In this document: piece after piece, positions 1-6,093 of the stretch | Numbering within the stretch: position 1 is the stretch's first letter | How the letters are laid out: the number at the start of each line of letters is the position of its first letter | Source of the DNA: an uncultured Mycoplasmatota bacterium | GTDB lineage: Bacteria > Bacillota_I > Bacilli_A > RF39 > UBA660 | Length of the DNA stretch: 16,864 nucleotides | NCBI GenBank assembly: GCA_900551105.1 | Contig: URUT01000024.1 | Coordinates: 1-16,864, forward strand | Direction: 5' to 3' | The notes under the pieces: model-generated | The model's database searches: none | Told to the model about the DNA's origin: nothing | Seen by the model: only the letters and a program-made list of their open reading frames with translations | Position numbers and translations under genes: made by a program

Positions 1-63
1 AAAAAAGTGTATATAATGTTTTACACATTACACACACTAAAAATTATACAACCATTTAAATTA

Positions 64-84
64 GGCCTTTTAAAGGCTTTTTTC
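64..84 (+). terminator. Rho-independent terminator of an upstream gene
   Basis: GCCTT at 65-69 pairs with AAGGC at 73-77 across a 3-nt loop, followed by six T. It reads rightwards, so it probably ends a gene lying left of the window. Nothing else recognisable lies in 1-63 apart from an imperfect palindrome (TAATGT 14-19 / ACATTA 25-30). Confidence 0.7.
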
Positions 85-97
85 TTGACTTCTTCCC

Positions 98-126
98 TTG
101 ACAAGTAATCGTAAACTAGGTACAAT
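98..126 (+). promoter_or_regulatory. Sigma-A promoter of the HTH gene
   Basis: A perfect -35 TTGACA (98-103), a 17-bp spacer and a near-consensus -10 TACAAT (121-126) lie 45 bp ahead of the HTH gene. This is one of the best promoter matches in the window, so the HTH gene is probably transcribed on its own at a good basal level. Confidence 0.85.
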
Positions 127-170
127 AATAGTGTAAAAGAAAATAATTAAGAAAGAGTGATAAATAAAAT

Positions 171-944
171 ATGAAATATTTAAATGATATATTACAAGAG
201 TTAGGAATTTCAAAGGTTAGACTTGCTAAGTATTTAGGAGTGTCTAGACAAATGGTATACAACTATTTGGAATTACCTAGTTTAAATAAATGGCCAAAGG
301 AGAAAAAACTTTCACTTTTGAAGCTTTTAGATATTGAAGATGGCGATGATGAAACAATTTCTTCAATTAAGGTGACAACCGACTATTTAATGGAGGTTGA
401 AGATAGGCTAAATCAAGGCCTTAAGGATAATTTACAAGGGGAGTTTTTAGATTTAAAAGGACTAAAAAAGGAAGAACAACAGTTAGTTAGTGATATAACT
501 TATTTAATAAAAGAAAAACTTTTAGATAGTGATGATCATCAAGAAAGTTATTATTCACTTTTATATATGTATCATCTATTACAATCTATTGATAATATAC
601 CAGAGATTAAGTATACACTTGCTTATTTAAGTAAAGCTGCAGGATTTACTAAACCCAATGATTTTAGATTTAACGAAGAAAAACAGTTTTCTTTTGAAGG
701 TATTATCCATTCAGCCTTTTCACTTTACAATAGCGGAAATGCGTCAAAGAGTAGGGTAATAGAGTCTCATAACCGCTTTGTACAAGAAATTGAAATTCGT
801 AATGAAGAAAAATTAAGTCGTACTCAGCAATTAAATACATTAAGAATTCAAGCATTAAGGGAACTTGGTTATTCAGAAGTTACTAGAGAAAATGCTAATG
901 AGTTCTTAGAAAAGCTTGCTGAAATAGAATCTAGAAAATTTTAA
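171..944 (+). CDS. HTH-domain protein of unknown function (257 aa)
   Basis: Residues 1-50 look like an XRE/MerR-style helix-turn-helix (ISKVRLAKYLGVSRQMVYNY, about residues 13-32), with the recognition helix in 'GVSRQMVYNYL'. The rest is charged and helical with no recognisable enzyme motif and no membrane segment; the C-terminal 50 residues are highly charged. The ATG at 171 is preceded by a weak AAAGAG ribosome binding site about 13 nt away. The gene has its own promoter at 98-126 and its own terminator at 952-990, so it is a monocistronic unit. It lies 243 bp left of the dif site and outside the prophage repeat, so it belongs to the host chromosome or to an older insertion. I infer a DNA-binding regulator or nucleoid-type protein; the target is unknown. 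Confidence 0.75.
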   Translation: MKYLNDILQELGISKVRLAKYLGVSRQMVYNYLELPSLNKWPKEKKLSLLKLLDIEDGDDETISSIKVTTDYLMEVEDRLNQGLKDNLQGEFLDLKGLKKEEQQLVSDITYLIKEKLLDSDDHQESYYSLLYMYHLLQSIDNIPEIKYTLAYLSKAAGFTKPNDFRFNEEKQFSFEGIIHSAFSLYNSGNASKSRVIESHNRFVQEIEIRNEEKLSRTQQLNTLRIQALRELGYSEVTRENANEFLEKLAEIESRKF

Positions 945-951
945 GCAAAGT

Positions 952-990
952 CCCCTACTTTAAATTTTACTAAAAAGTAGGGGTGTTTAT
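952..990 (+). terminator. Terminator after the HTH gene
   Basis: CCCCTACTTT at 952-961 pairs perfectly with AAAGTAGGGG at 974-983 across a 12-nt loop, followed by a T-rich tract. It begins 8 bp after the stop codon. From here to the dif site (1187) the DNA is AT-rich with no gene I can support. Confidence 0.85.
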
Positions 991-1186
991 TTGCTAGTTA
1001 GTCTGTGATAATTAAATGTTTTATTAGTTTGATAATTATATATTAATTAATTATATAATGTAATAGATAATAAAGTTATAAATAATTGGTATGAAAAATT
1101 TAAATAAATTAATTTTTGATTATAGTTTAGATTTTAATCATGCTGATAAGATTAGTAAATATATGACTTTTTAATTGCAGTTATTA

Positions 1187-1214
1187 ACTTCTTATAATGT
1201 ATATTATGTTAACT
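1187..1214 (+). other. dif: Chromosomal dif site (XerC/XerD recombination site), reconstituted at the left prophage junction
   Basis: The 28-bp site consists of a left arm ACTTCTTATAA (1187-1197), a 6-bp centre TGTATA (1198-1203) and a right arm TTATGTTAACT (1204-1214). From memory, the centre is identical to that of E. coli dif and the right, XerD-binding arm differs from E. coli at one base; against B. subtilis dif about 24 of 28 positions match. The arms are partial inverted repeats, as expected for paired recombinase binding. The centre and right arm recur exactly at 6094-6110, so the recombination point is this site. After insertion the full two-armed dif remains here, so chromosome dimer resolution should be preserved. 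Confidence 0.88.
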
Positions 1215-1218
1215 CTTA
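1198..1218 (+). repeat. Left 21-bp attachment repeat (dif centre, XerD arm and CTTA)
   Basis: Identical to 6094-6114. It starts exactly at the first base of the dif central region and runs through the XerD arm plus CTTA, as expected if strand exchange happened in the dif centre. Confidence 0.92.
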
Positions 1219-1226
1219 TCTTAGAC

Positions 1227-2024
1227 TTATTTTGTGCGAGATTTGATAAATAACGACATGTTATTATCAGTCTCGATCTTCTTTTCTGTAATAACTTTTG
1301 ACGGGTCTATAAAGAACTTTAATTCGTCTTCAGTTAATTGTGCATATTCTATAGTTGGTTTTTCTAATGATTTAGATGACCAATATTTTTTTGCATTTTT
1401 AATATCAATAAATTCTTTAGTAATGTATTTACTTGTGTACACACTTACAGCTTCAGCATTCCTTACTTTTGAAATTGTAGTAAAGCCGAATTTGTAATTA
1501 TCAAGATTATAGATTCTAACACCATTTTTGTAAATAGGTTTACCGCTAGGGTAGAAGGCTGGGGATAGTTTCCATTTTACTACCCCTCTTACTACACCAT
1601 GAAAATGAAATCGCTTGGTTTTATGATATTCAGGAACTATTACATATTCCATGTTTGGGTTTTGCTTCTTTTGATTATTAAGCCATTTTATAAGACAAGA
1701 CCTTGTTATATCATAGTCATAAGCGTTTACTTTTTCATCATCAAATGTAAGTGTTATAAAATATTCCCAGGGCTTAATTATACCATTATGATAAATTAAG
1801 TCAATAATTGTCTGCTTAACATTGAGTAAATTTTTGTATTTTAATCTTTCTCTTTCTTCTTCTGTTAAAGTCCCCTCTCCCCTATTTCTTGATATTCCTT
1901 TAAGATTGGAAAAAGAATGATATTTGATATTTTTATCGCCATTGGCATAAGTCTTTATAGTTGTATTATATTCATAGGCAATAATATGATTTTTGGGGTC
2001 ATATATTCGCAAACATTTATTCAT
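1227..2024 (-). CDS. HUH-type rolling-circle replication initiator (inovirus Rep / G2P-like)
   Basis: This 265-aa protein nicks the phage double strand at the plus origin and starts rolling-circle replication. Motif I is FITLTF (about 89-94); the metal-binding HUH motif is FHFHG (139-143); the catalytic tyrosine motif is YTSKYITK, with Tyr196 and Tyr200. This order and spacing fit the ORF2/G2P replication proteins of Gram-positive inoviruses and related plasmids. I place the start at the ATG at 2024, five nt after a GAGG ribosome binding site; a GTG two codons upstream (2030) overlaps that site and is less likely. It is the last gene of the leftward operon and ends 8 bp from the left repeat. 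The region just upstream (2031-2314) holds the probable origin. Confidence 0.9.
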   Translation of the reverse strand: MNKCLRIYDPKNHIIAYEYNTTIKTYANGDKNIKYHSFSNLKGISRNRGEGTLTEEERERLKYKNLLNVKQTIIDLIYHNGIIKPWEYFITLTFDDEKVNAYDYDITRSCLIKWLNNQKKQNPNMEYVIVPEYHKTKRFHFHGVVRGVVKWKLSPAFYPSGKPIYKNGVRIYNLDNYKFGFTTISKVRNAEAVSVYTSKYITKEFIDIKNAKKYWSSKSLEKPTIEYAQLTEDELKFFIDPSKVITEKKIETDNNMSLFIKSRTK

Positions 2025-2030
2025 TTTCAC

Positions 2031-2314
2031 CTCACAAAATTCCGTTAAGTTAACCTTTAGTCAAGTAGGAAGGTTAACTCCATCTATAAAAATCTTCGTT
2101 TAAGCTGCAGAAATTTTTTATTAACTTTTTTGTAAAAAAGTTAACAAAAAACTTTACCACTCCAGCCGTTAGGGCTAACCAAAGCAAAAAAAATGTGATT
2201 TGTTTTGCTTTGTTAAATCAATTATTTTTTATCGTATGTTTATCAATAGACTTTCACGGCATAATCGCTACGCTTTTATTCCATGTTCTATTGACAAACT
2301 CATTGGCTAGAACA
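2031..2314. other. Phage intergenic region: probable replication origin(s) and packaging signal
   Basis: In 284 bp there are five inverted repeats able to form hairpins in the ssDNA genome: 2048-2057/2070-2079 (10 bp, 12-nt loop); 2121-2131/2134-2144 (11 bp, AACTTTTTT core); 2168-2172/2175-2179 (GTTAG/CTAAC); 2181-2189/2203-2211 (AAAGCAAAA/TTTTGCTTT); and 2238-2250/2287-2299 (13 bp, one mismatch, 36-nt spacer). No reading frame of note is present. In Ff phages the plus origin, minus origin and packaging signal are such a hairpin cluster near the replication gene (known), so I assign the same role here by position. Which hairpin carries the Rep nick site cannot be told from sequence alone. Confidence 0.7.
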
Positions 2315-2590
2315 CTATTTCCAAAACGGTATGTCAACGGTAGGTATTAAATTCAATAACCACACTATCGTGTTCCAAATGTGCTTAATATTGTAAACTA
2401 AGAGCATTGCAGCGGCACATGCTAACCAAAAATTTAGATCTATGAATATTGATAAAATACTAAAGCTACTTTTTATATTTGTAAAAATTAAATTTAATAC
2501 TGTCATAAATTTTGTAGGAAGACTTGGAAGGGAAAACGGTATTAAGTTAATAACACCACTGATTAATGTGAATAGACCTTTTAATATCAA
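2315..2590 (-). CDS. Small hydrophobic virion/membrane protein (pVI-like position)
   Basis: This 91-aa protein is mostly hydrophobic, with two or three possible membrane helices (about 3-20, 35-52 and 53-80) and a Trp-rich tail ending in PFWK. It starts with TTG at 2590, overlapping the stop of the upstream adsorption gene (TTGA overlap), behind a strong purine-rich ribosome binding site (GGAGGAGGGGAAG, 2595-2607). In Ff phages gene VI directly follows gene III and encodes a hydrophobic end-cap protein (known); position and character match, so a pVI-like cap is my inference. No family motif identifies it. Confidence 0.7.
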   Translation of the reverse strand: MILKGLFTLISGVINLIPFSLPSLPTKFMTVLNLIFTNIKSSFSILSIFIDLNFWLACAAAMLLVYNIKHIWNTIVWLLNLIPTVDIPFWK

Positions 2591-3693
2591 TTAACTTCCC
2601 CTCCTCCAGTAAAGCGTTCTCTCCATTTGCGCAAAGTGTTAACGCATAATGTAACGCATAATACATCAGTTAAATATTTAAAATTTTTAAATTTAGCTAA
2701 AATAGGCGTAATGTCCACGTTCATATCAGGCCAAAAATGTACTCCCATTATTTCAACGGTTGGGAATGTTATACTTGTCATTTCTTCAACCTCTAAATTT
2801 ACCAGATCTAATCCAAAATCAATTATTGCTATTGGGATTTGTGCTATAAAACCTAGCTTATTTTCTAAAGTTTCTTTAAAATCATCTAAAAAACTCATAT
2901 CTTCAGGTATGAATAGACTTTTTAAAGCGTCTACTAAAAACTCAACTATTTTTTTAGGTAAAGCAATAATATTAGATAAAACCTCTTTAATAGTTCCCCA
3001 AATACCTTTACGAGTATTTTCGGCTTCATCTAACTTAGAATTAGTATCATTTTGCTTATTAATAATTGTGTCATTTTGATTAATAATAGTATTATTCTGA
3101 TTGATAGTAGTACTAGCATTTTCATTAGTATCTAACATTTGAGCAAGTTCATTAGTATACTCAACAGCATTTACATTTAAAATGCGAACAAATTGATTAT
3201 AATTGTCATGAGTACCACTCCAAATCGTTTGATTAAAATTGTAAGAATCAGCGGGAATTGATAAAGCATAATTTAGTAAATATAATTGGCCTGTATAACC
3301 ATTTACGTAACAGTCATTAATAGGCATTGAATTGGTTTTATAAGCCTTAATCAATTCAGCACGATTAAAATCAACAATTGGAGTAGATGTACCAGCAAAC
3401 GCTGATGAAGTAGTACAAACTGAAACTTGTACCAAATAATTTATAGGCTTTAAAGAATATCTCTCAAAATATATTTTTAAAGTTACTTCATTACCACTTG
3501 AAACAGTAGCAGTATTAGAATACTGAGAAGTTTCATCATAATTGTCTTGCTCATAAACATGATTACCATTAACATAACCGGAATAATTAAAACTTAAATA
3601 ATCAGGTACACCATCATTTTCTAAAGCATTTACACTTAAAAGTCCAATAAATGGTAAAATTACCAGTAATAAACAATATTTTAATTTTTTCAT
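2587..3693 (-). CDS. Adsorption / minor coat protein (pIII-like), 368 aa
   Basis: Probably the virion tip protein that binds the host receptor and later caps the particle. Residues 1-24 form a signal peptide (basic MKKLK, hydrophobic core, cleavage near SVNA). An extracellular domain of about 170 residues with paired Cys follows. Residues about 193-220 are a low-complexity linker with repeated 'TIINQN' units. Then come amphipathic helices (IKEVLSNIIALPKKIVEFL, about 233-251) and a C-terminal hydrophobic segment (about 340-352) followed by basic RKWRER. Receptor-binding head, flexible linker and C-terminal anchor is the pIII layout. The ATG at 3693 has GAGGTG eight nt upstream and overlaps the previous stop (ATGA). 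Confidence 0.75.
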   Translation of the reverse strand: MKKLKYCLLLVILPFIGLLSVNALENDGVPDYLSFNYSGYVNGNHVYEQDNYDETSQYSNTATVSSGNEVTLKIYFERYSLKPINYLVQVSVCTTSSAFAGTSTPIVDFNRAELIKAYKTNSMPINDCYVNGYTGQLYLLNYALSIPADSYNFNQTIWSGTHDNYNQFVRILNVNAVEYTNELAQMLDTNENASTTINQNNTIINQNDTIINKQNDTNSKLDEAENTRKGIWGTIKEVLSNIIALPKKIVEFLVDALKSLFIPEDMSFLDDFKETLENKLGFIAQIPIAIIDFGLDLVNLEVEEMTSITFPTVEIMGVHFWPDMNVDITPILAKFKNFKYLTDVLCVTLCVNTLRKWRERFTGGGEVN

Positions 3694-3845
3694 AGTTCTA
3701 ACACCTCACTAACTACTTGAGATTTAATAATAGGCTTATTTTGATTAATTTTAGCCATTATAAACGCAATTAAGCCTCCGACGACTAAATAGGCTAATAT
3801 TCTACCTATCGTTCTAAAAAAGCTTGTAAAAACACTTTTTATCAT
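3690..3845 (-). CDS. Small single-pass membrane protein (51 aa), probable minor virion protein
   Basis: One membrane helix (about residues 13-30, with VVGG) is followed by a polar tail. Two adjacent ATG codons are possible starts; the one at 3845 lies five nt from a perfect GGAGGT (3851-3856), while 3848 would be only two nt away. The start overlaps the previous stop and the end overlaps the pIII-like ATG, so translation is coupled. Size and context recall the small Ff end proteins pVII and pIX, but there is no sequence signature to prove it. Confidence 0.65.
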   Translation of the reverse strand: MIKSVFTSFFRTIGRILAYLVVGGLIAFIMAKINQNKPIIKSQVVSEVLEL

Positions 3846-4276
3846 CATAGACCTCCAAGCATTAAAAGAAAGATTATAAAACATGTAACGAAAATAAAAA
3901 TTATATTTGTAAATTTTGATTGTGATATTCCTTGTTTAAATATCGCATTGCCTGATACAGAAAAGTTTTCATCTACTCCAGTAGTTATCTTTTGATTATA
4001 GCTATAATTTCCTGTATCTTCGTATTCGATCTTAATGTAATTGTTATCACTATCAATACCGTAATAGCAATTGCGATTGTAAGAATCATTACTACACCTG
4101 TAGCTAAAATACTGATAACTTTTATCTTCCCCAAAATAATGTCTAAAAAAATCGTGATAGTTGCTAGAGATAATATAATTATCATCCGCGACATAGCTTT
4201 GGGCGTTAACATTATTTGTATGAACTATCATTAGCAGCAATCCCAACGTAATTGTCCATTTTTTTATATGTGTCAT
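3845..4276 (-). CDS. Secreted, C-terminally anchored phage protein (143 aa)
   Basis: It has a signal peptide (MTHIKK, hydrophobic core, likely cut after NNVNA at about residue 25), a polar and Tyr/Asn/Asp-rich central domain with two Cys (about residues 61 and 70), and a C-terminal membrane helix (about 122-141). This type-I membrane topology suits a virion protein waiting in the membrane for assembly. The first 65 nt overlap the 3' end of the Zot gene in another frame; the ribosome binding site AAAGGCGG (4289-4296) is 12 nt away. I do not recognise a family. It could be a second tip protein or a superinfection/immunity factor. Confidence 0.65.
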   Translation of the reverse strand: MTHIKKWTITLGLLLMIVHTNNVNAQSYVADDNYIISSNYHDFFRHYFGEDKSYQYFSYRCSNDSYNRNCYYGIDSDNNYIKIEYEDTGNYSYNQKITTGVDENFSVSGNAIFKQGISQSKFTNIIFIFVTCFIIFLLMLGGL

Positions 4277-4889
4277 AAGCTAAATAATCCGCCTTTCTAT
4301 GAAAGAAAAAACTTACTTTCAATTTTGAATATTTTAATTTTCCATCACTGCCCTCTTCAGTACTAAACGCATCAATTAAATAATTGAACTGAAGAACGCC
4401 AAAATAATTTTTACAGATGATACAATTCTTTATTTGTTCTCTTAATGGTTTTGCCATACGAGAATATACTTGGCTTGTTCCTAAAATCAATTTTCTTTGC
4501 TTTCTTTGTTGTGATAATTCAACTATTATTGATAAAGGAACTCCTTTACTCTCTAAACTATTTAAAATTAAGTGTATCTCGTCCAAAATATAAATTACTC
4601 CGTAAATTCCATTCTCAATTTTAAAATCGTCAAACCCTTCATATTTTTTTACCTGGTTTGGTATTTCAAACTGTAGATCTATATTTGTTACTACTAAAGC
4701 TTTTGGGAAATCCTTAACTATTTTTTTAAAATAATGAATCATTGATAATGATTTTCCTGAGCCTTGAGGACCTGAAAATATATTTATCCCAGTGCAAGTC
4801 ATTTCTCCTGGTTTTCTATTTTTTATTTTCCAAATCGTACTAGCTATTCCATCCCAAAAATTTATCTCTTTATCTAAATAATCTTTCAT
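4212..4889 (-). CDS. zot: Zot/gp1-type phage assembly ATPase
   Basis: This P-loop ATPase drives extrusion of filamentous phage through the membrane (known for gp1 of Ff and Zot of CTX-phi). Walker A is GPQGSGKS (40-47); Walker B is VIYILDEIH (98-106, with D103 and E104); a sensor-like GTSQ lies at 137-140. The length of 225 aa is shorter than the 350-400 aa of Ff/CTX relatives, and I see no clear membrane helix in the C-terminal part, so the usual membrane anchor or periplasmic domain seems to be missing, as might suit a single-membrane host. The ATG at 4889 shares its A with the stop of the upstream 43-aa gene (TAATG), implying translational coupling. Confidence 0.88.
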   Translation of the reverse strand: MKDYLDKEINFWDGIASTIWKIKNRKPGEMTCTGINIFSGPQGSGKSLSMIHYFKKIVKDFPKALVVTNIDLQFEIPNQVKKYEGFDDFKIENGIYGVIYILDEIHLILNSLESKGVPLSIIVELSQQRKQRKLILGTSQVYSRMAKPLREQIKNCIICKNYFGVLQFNYLIDAFSTEEGSDGKLKYSKLKVSFFFHRKADYLAYDTYKKMDNYVGIAANDSSYK

Positions 4890-5020
4890 TATAATCTAGC
4901 GTTCCTTCCAGTTAATGCGTCAACTATAAATTTAAATGCTTTTGTTCCGAACGCCCATGCTAGAGCTGGAGCAGCTGCATATTTTACTAGTTCTAAAAAC
5001 GCTACTGCATATTCATTCAT
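4889..5020 (-). CDS. Small coat-protein paralogue (43 aa)
   Basis: The frame runs from ATG at 5020, with GAAAGGAA (5028-5035) seven nt upstream, to a TAA that overlaps the Zot start. Its C-terminal half, 'ALAWAFGTKAFKFIVDALTG', matches the tail of the major coat protein at the pattern AW-x-FG-x-K-x-F-x-FI-x3-LTG. It has a short N-terminal amphipathic part and a hydrophobic Ala-rich middle. It is therefore a second coat-type subunit, shorter by about 33 residues at the N-terminus, and possibly caps one end of the filament. It lies after the terminator that follows the major coat gene, so it should be made in smaller amounts. Confidence 0.78.
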   Translation of the reverse strand: MNEYAVAFLELVKYAAAPALAWAFGTKAFKFIVDALTGRNARL

Positions 5021-5034
5021 ATTTTAATTCCTTT

Positions 5035-5064
5035 CTAAATAAAAAAGGGTTATTTCTAACCCTT
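5035..5064 (-). terminator. Terminator after the major coat gene
   Basis: On the minus strand AAGGGTTA pairs with TAACCCTT (5057-5064 with 5045-5052) across a GAAA loop and is followed by a U-rich run. It starts 4 bp after the coat stop. Ff phages also have a terminator directly after gene VIII (known), giving abundant coat mRNA and reduced downstream expression. Confidence 0.88.
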
Positions 5065-5067
5065 CTG

Positions 5068-5298
5068 TTATATTTTGCCACCTTTACCAGTAAGGGTGTT
5101 TTTAATGAAGTTGAATCCTTTACGTCCGAACTTCCAAGCGATAATTCCACCAATACCAGCAACGATAATAACACCGACAATAGCAGCAACATCAGCTAAT
5201 GAAACTGTACTTGTAACATTACCGATAATACCTTGAACAAATTCTTTTGGAGCCATTGTAGAACCTGCAACAGGAGTTTCTAATAAGATCATTGGCAT
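5068..5298 (-). CDS. Major coat protein (gpVIII-like)
   Basis: The 76-aa product has a short polar N-terminal region (MPMILLETP onwards), a single membrane helix of about 20 residues rich in Val/Ile/Gly/Ala with GGIIAW at its end (about 34-54), and a basic tail (FGRKGFNFIK... GKGGK) that would line the DNA inside the virion. This is the classic inovirus major-coat layout. I choose the ATG at 5298, ten nt after AAAGGGG (5309-5315), rather than one ten codons upstream with no such site. No long signal peptide is evident, as in Pf1-type coats. It is followed at once by a terminator and then by a paralogue. Confidence 0.85.
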   Translation of the reverse strand: MPMILLETPVAGSTMAPKEFVQGIIGNVTSTVSLADVAAIVGVIIVAGIGGIIAWKFGRKGFNFIKNTLTGKGGKI

Positions 5299-5299
5299 T

Positions 5300-5500
5300 T
5301 TATTTAATCCCCTTTCTATTCTTAACAAGCTTTTTTAACTTATCAAGAAGATTTTTAGGATGCCCATACAAATCAATCTCTTGTATGAACATTCTGTTAT
5401 ATTTATCTACCGCAGGCGTAAACTTTGATTTATGTCTTACAGTAGAATAAATAACATTGAAACATTTATAATTTGCGTTATAATATATCAACAGTCTCAT
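5300..5500 (-). CDS. Small phage protein of unknown function (66 aa)
   Basis: A basic, soluble protein with many Tyr, Asn and Lys (start MRLLIYYNANYKCFN) and a Lys-rich tail (KKLVKNRKG). It begins 23 nt inside the 3' end of the preceding gene, in another frame, with no clear ribosome binding site, so it is probably translated by coupling. It lies immediately before the coat gene. The basic charge suggests nucleic-acid contact, which is inference only; I recognise no family. Confidence 0.55.
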   Translation of the reverse strand: MRLLIYYNANYKCFNVIYSTVRHKSKFTPAVDKYNRMFIQEIDLYGHPKNLLDKLKKLVKNRKGIK

Positions 5501-5798
5501 CTTTGAACATTATTTTAATTAACTTTAAACTGTCTTTTAAAGGATTTCTTACATTTGCAACTTTTTTGAATACCAATGTAGCCGATTTACCCATGTGTTT
5601 TATGCTTAACTTATCAAATATTTGAGTATCATTTCCAAAGTAACTTAGCTCTGCTATACCTTTATATTTATCGGTTTCTTGATATGCATCTGATGAATCT
5701 AAAAAATAACCTAGGCGACTTTTATATTTTCCTTTCTCTGATTTGTCTTCGTACTTGAGTACATTTTGAATTATTACTTTTAATTCTCTTTCTTCCAT
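5478..5798 (-). CDS. First gene of the phage operon (106 aa); candidate ssDNA-binding protein
   Basis: The ATG at 5798 lies seven nt after a strong AAAGGAGA (5806-5813); an upstream in-frame start would lie within the operator region. The protein is acidic at the N-terminus (MEERELKV) and otherwise beta-rich and basic, with Tyr/Phe scattered through 'GYFLDSSDAYQ' and 'AELSYFGND'. Ff phages encode the ssDNA-binding protein gV (87 aa) next to the coat genes (known). Size, position and aromatic/basic content would suit that role, but no motif proves it. Confidence 0.6.
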   Translation of the reverse strand: MEERELKVIIQNVLKYEDKSEKGKYKSRLGYFLDSSDAYQETDKYKGIAELSYFGNDTQIFDKLSIKHMGKSATLVFKKVANVRNPLKDSLKLIKIMFKDETVDIL

Positions 5799-5817
5799 TT
5801 TGGAATCTCCTTTCTTT

Positions 5818-5884
5818 GATACCACTTTGGTATCTAGCAAAATGATACCACGAATATACCACCATTTCAATACCAAAAAGGTAT
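5818..5884. promoter_or_regulatory. Operator array between the divergent repressor and phage operon
   Basis: TACCA units occur at 5820-5824, 5846-5850, 5857-5861 and 5871-5875, with inverted GGTA copies at 5829-5832 and 5880-5883. They form the palindromes GATACC-N5-GGTATC (5818-5834) and ATACC-N5-GGTAT (5870-5884). They cover both divergent promoters, as expected for binding sites of the adjacent ribbon-helix-helix protein. Confidence 0.75.
5842..5870 (-). promoter_or_regulatory. Leftward phage promoter
   Basis: On the minus strand, -35 TTGAAA (5865-5870), a 17-bp spacer and -10 TATCAT (5842-5847). The -10 overlaps one TACCA operator unit and the spacer contains another, so repressor binding would block the operon. 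Confidence 0.7.
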
Positions 5885-5887
5885 AAT
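5882..5887 (+). promoter_or_regulatory. -10 element of the repressor promoter
   Basis: A perfect TATAAT lies 22 bp before the repressor ATG and overlaps the right operator palindrome. No good -35 is visible, and the leader would be only about 16 nt. The overlap implies autoregulation. Confidence 0.6.
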
Positions 5888-5909
5888 TTTAATAGGAGCG
5901 TGATATTTA

Positions 5910-6047
5910 ATGAATTTAACCCTACGTATAGCAATTGACCTATACAATCAATTAAAAAAAATCGCACTTGAAGATGAGCGCAGTATTAATGGTGAAATTT
6001 GTTATATAATAAAAAAATACATTGAAGAACGTGAAAAAAAAGACTAG
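5910..6047 (+). CDS. Arc/CopG-like ribbon-helix-helix repressor (45 aa)
   Basis: The only rightward gene in the prophage. The N-terminus NLTLRIAIDLYNQLKKIA has the alternating pattern of the DNA-contacting beta strand plus helix 1; 'DERSINGEICYIIKKYIEE' is the turn and helix 2 of an Arc/MetJ-type dimer. The ATG at 5910 has AGGAG at 5894-5898. It is divergent from the phage operon and faces an array of TACCA palindromes, so it is the likely lysogeny repressor controlling both promoters. Arc-like proteins are known phage and plasmid regulators. Its stop codon lies in the hairpin of its own terminator. Confidence 0.82.
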   Translation: MNLTLRIAIDLYNQLKKIALEDERSINGEICYIIKKYIEEREKKD

Positions 6048-6061
6048 TTTTTAGTCTTTTT
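6037..6061 (+). terminator. Terminator of the repressor gene
   Basis: AAAAAGACTA (6037-6046) pairs perfectly with TAGTCTTTTT (6052-6061) around a 5-nt loop; the U-rich 3' arm can serve as the tail. The A-rich left arm lets it work in both directions, insulating the right prophage end. Confidence 0.8.
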
Positions 6062-6075
6062 CAGTTGGAGGACAC

Positions 6076-6093
6076 ATCTCTAAGATCTCTAAG
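6076..6093 (+). repeat. Two tandem copies of ATCTCTAAG beside attR
   Basis: Perfect 9-bp tandem repeat at 6076-6084 and 6085-6093, ending at the first base of the dif-like centre. It stands where the XerC arm should be (6083-6093, AGATCTCTAAG), which is very unlike the host XerC arm. Confidence 0.75.

Larger units (their letters stand above)
1198..6093 (-). mobile_element. Inovirus-like (filamentous ssDNA phage) prophage, 4,896-bp unit, integrated at dif
   Basis: The element is bounded by a perfect 21-bp direct repeat (1198-1218 and 6094-6114). It contains the full inovirus set: a HUH replication initiator, a hairpin-rich intergenic region, a Zot/gp1 ATPase, a major coat protein with one membrane helix and a basic tail, signal-peptide-bearing minor proteins and a small repressor. 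No integrase or transposase gene is inside, so the phage must use host XerC/XerD, as CTX-phi and TLC-phi do in Vibrio (known biology). All genes but the repressor read leftwards. All reading frames look intact, so the prophage is plausibly active. A unit of about 4.9 kb is within the usual range for inoviruses, though small. Confidence 0.9.

Noticed and set aside
1091..1174. 27-codon frame (MKNLNKLIFDYSL...) left of dif
   Set aside because: No ribosome binding site or promoter and no recognisable product; plausible by chance in AT-rich DNA.
2627..3079. Plus-strand 150-codon frame inside the adsorption gene
   Set aside because: Antisense to a well-supported gene with signal peptide, coupling and ribosome binding site; no own start signals.
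3985..4234. Overlapping Ile-rich frames on both strands over the 143-aa gene
   Set aside because: Low-complexity shadows of an AT-rich coding region; the 143-aa frame has a signal peptide and a membrane anchor.
5722..5967. Minus-strand 81-codon frame over the operator region
   Set aside because: It covers both promoters and the repressor gene and has no ribosome binding site; the repressor and 106-aa frames explain the region.
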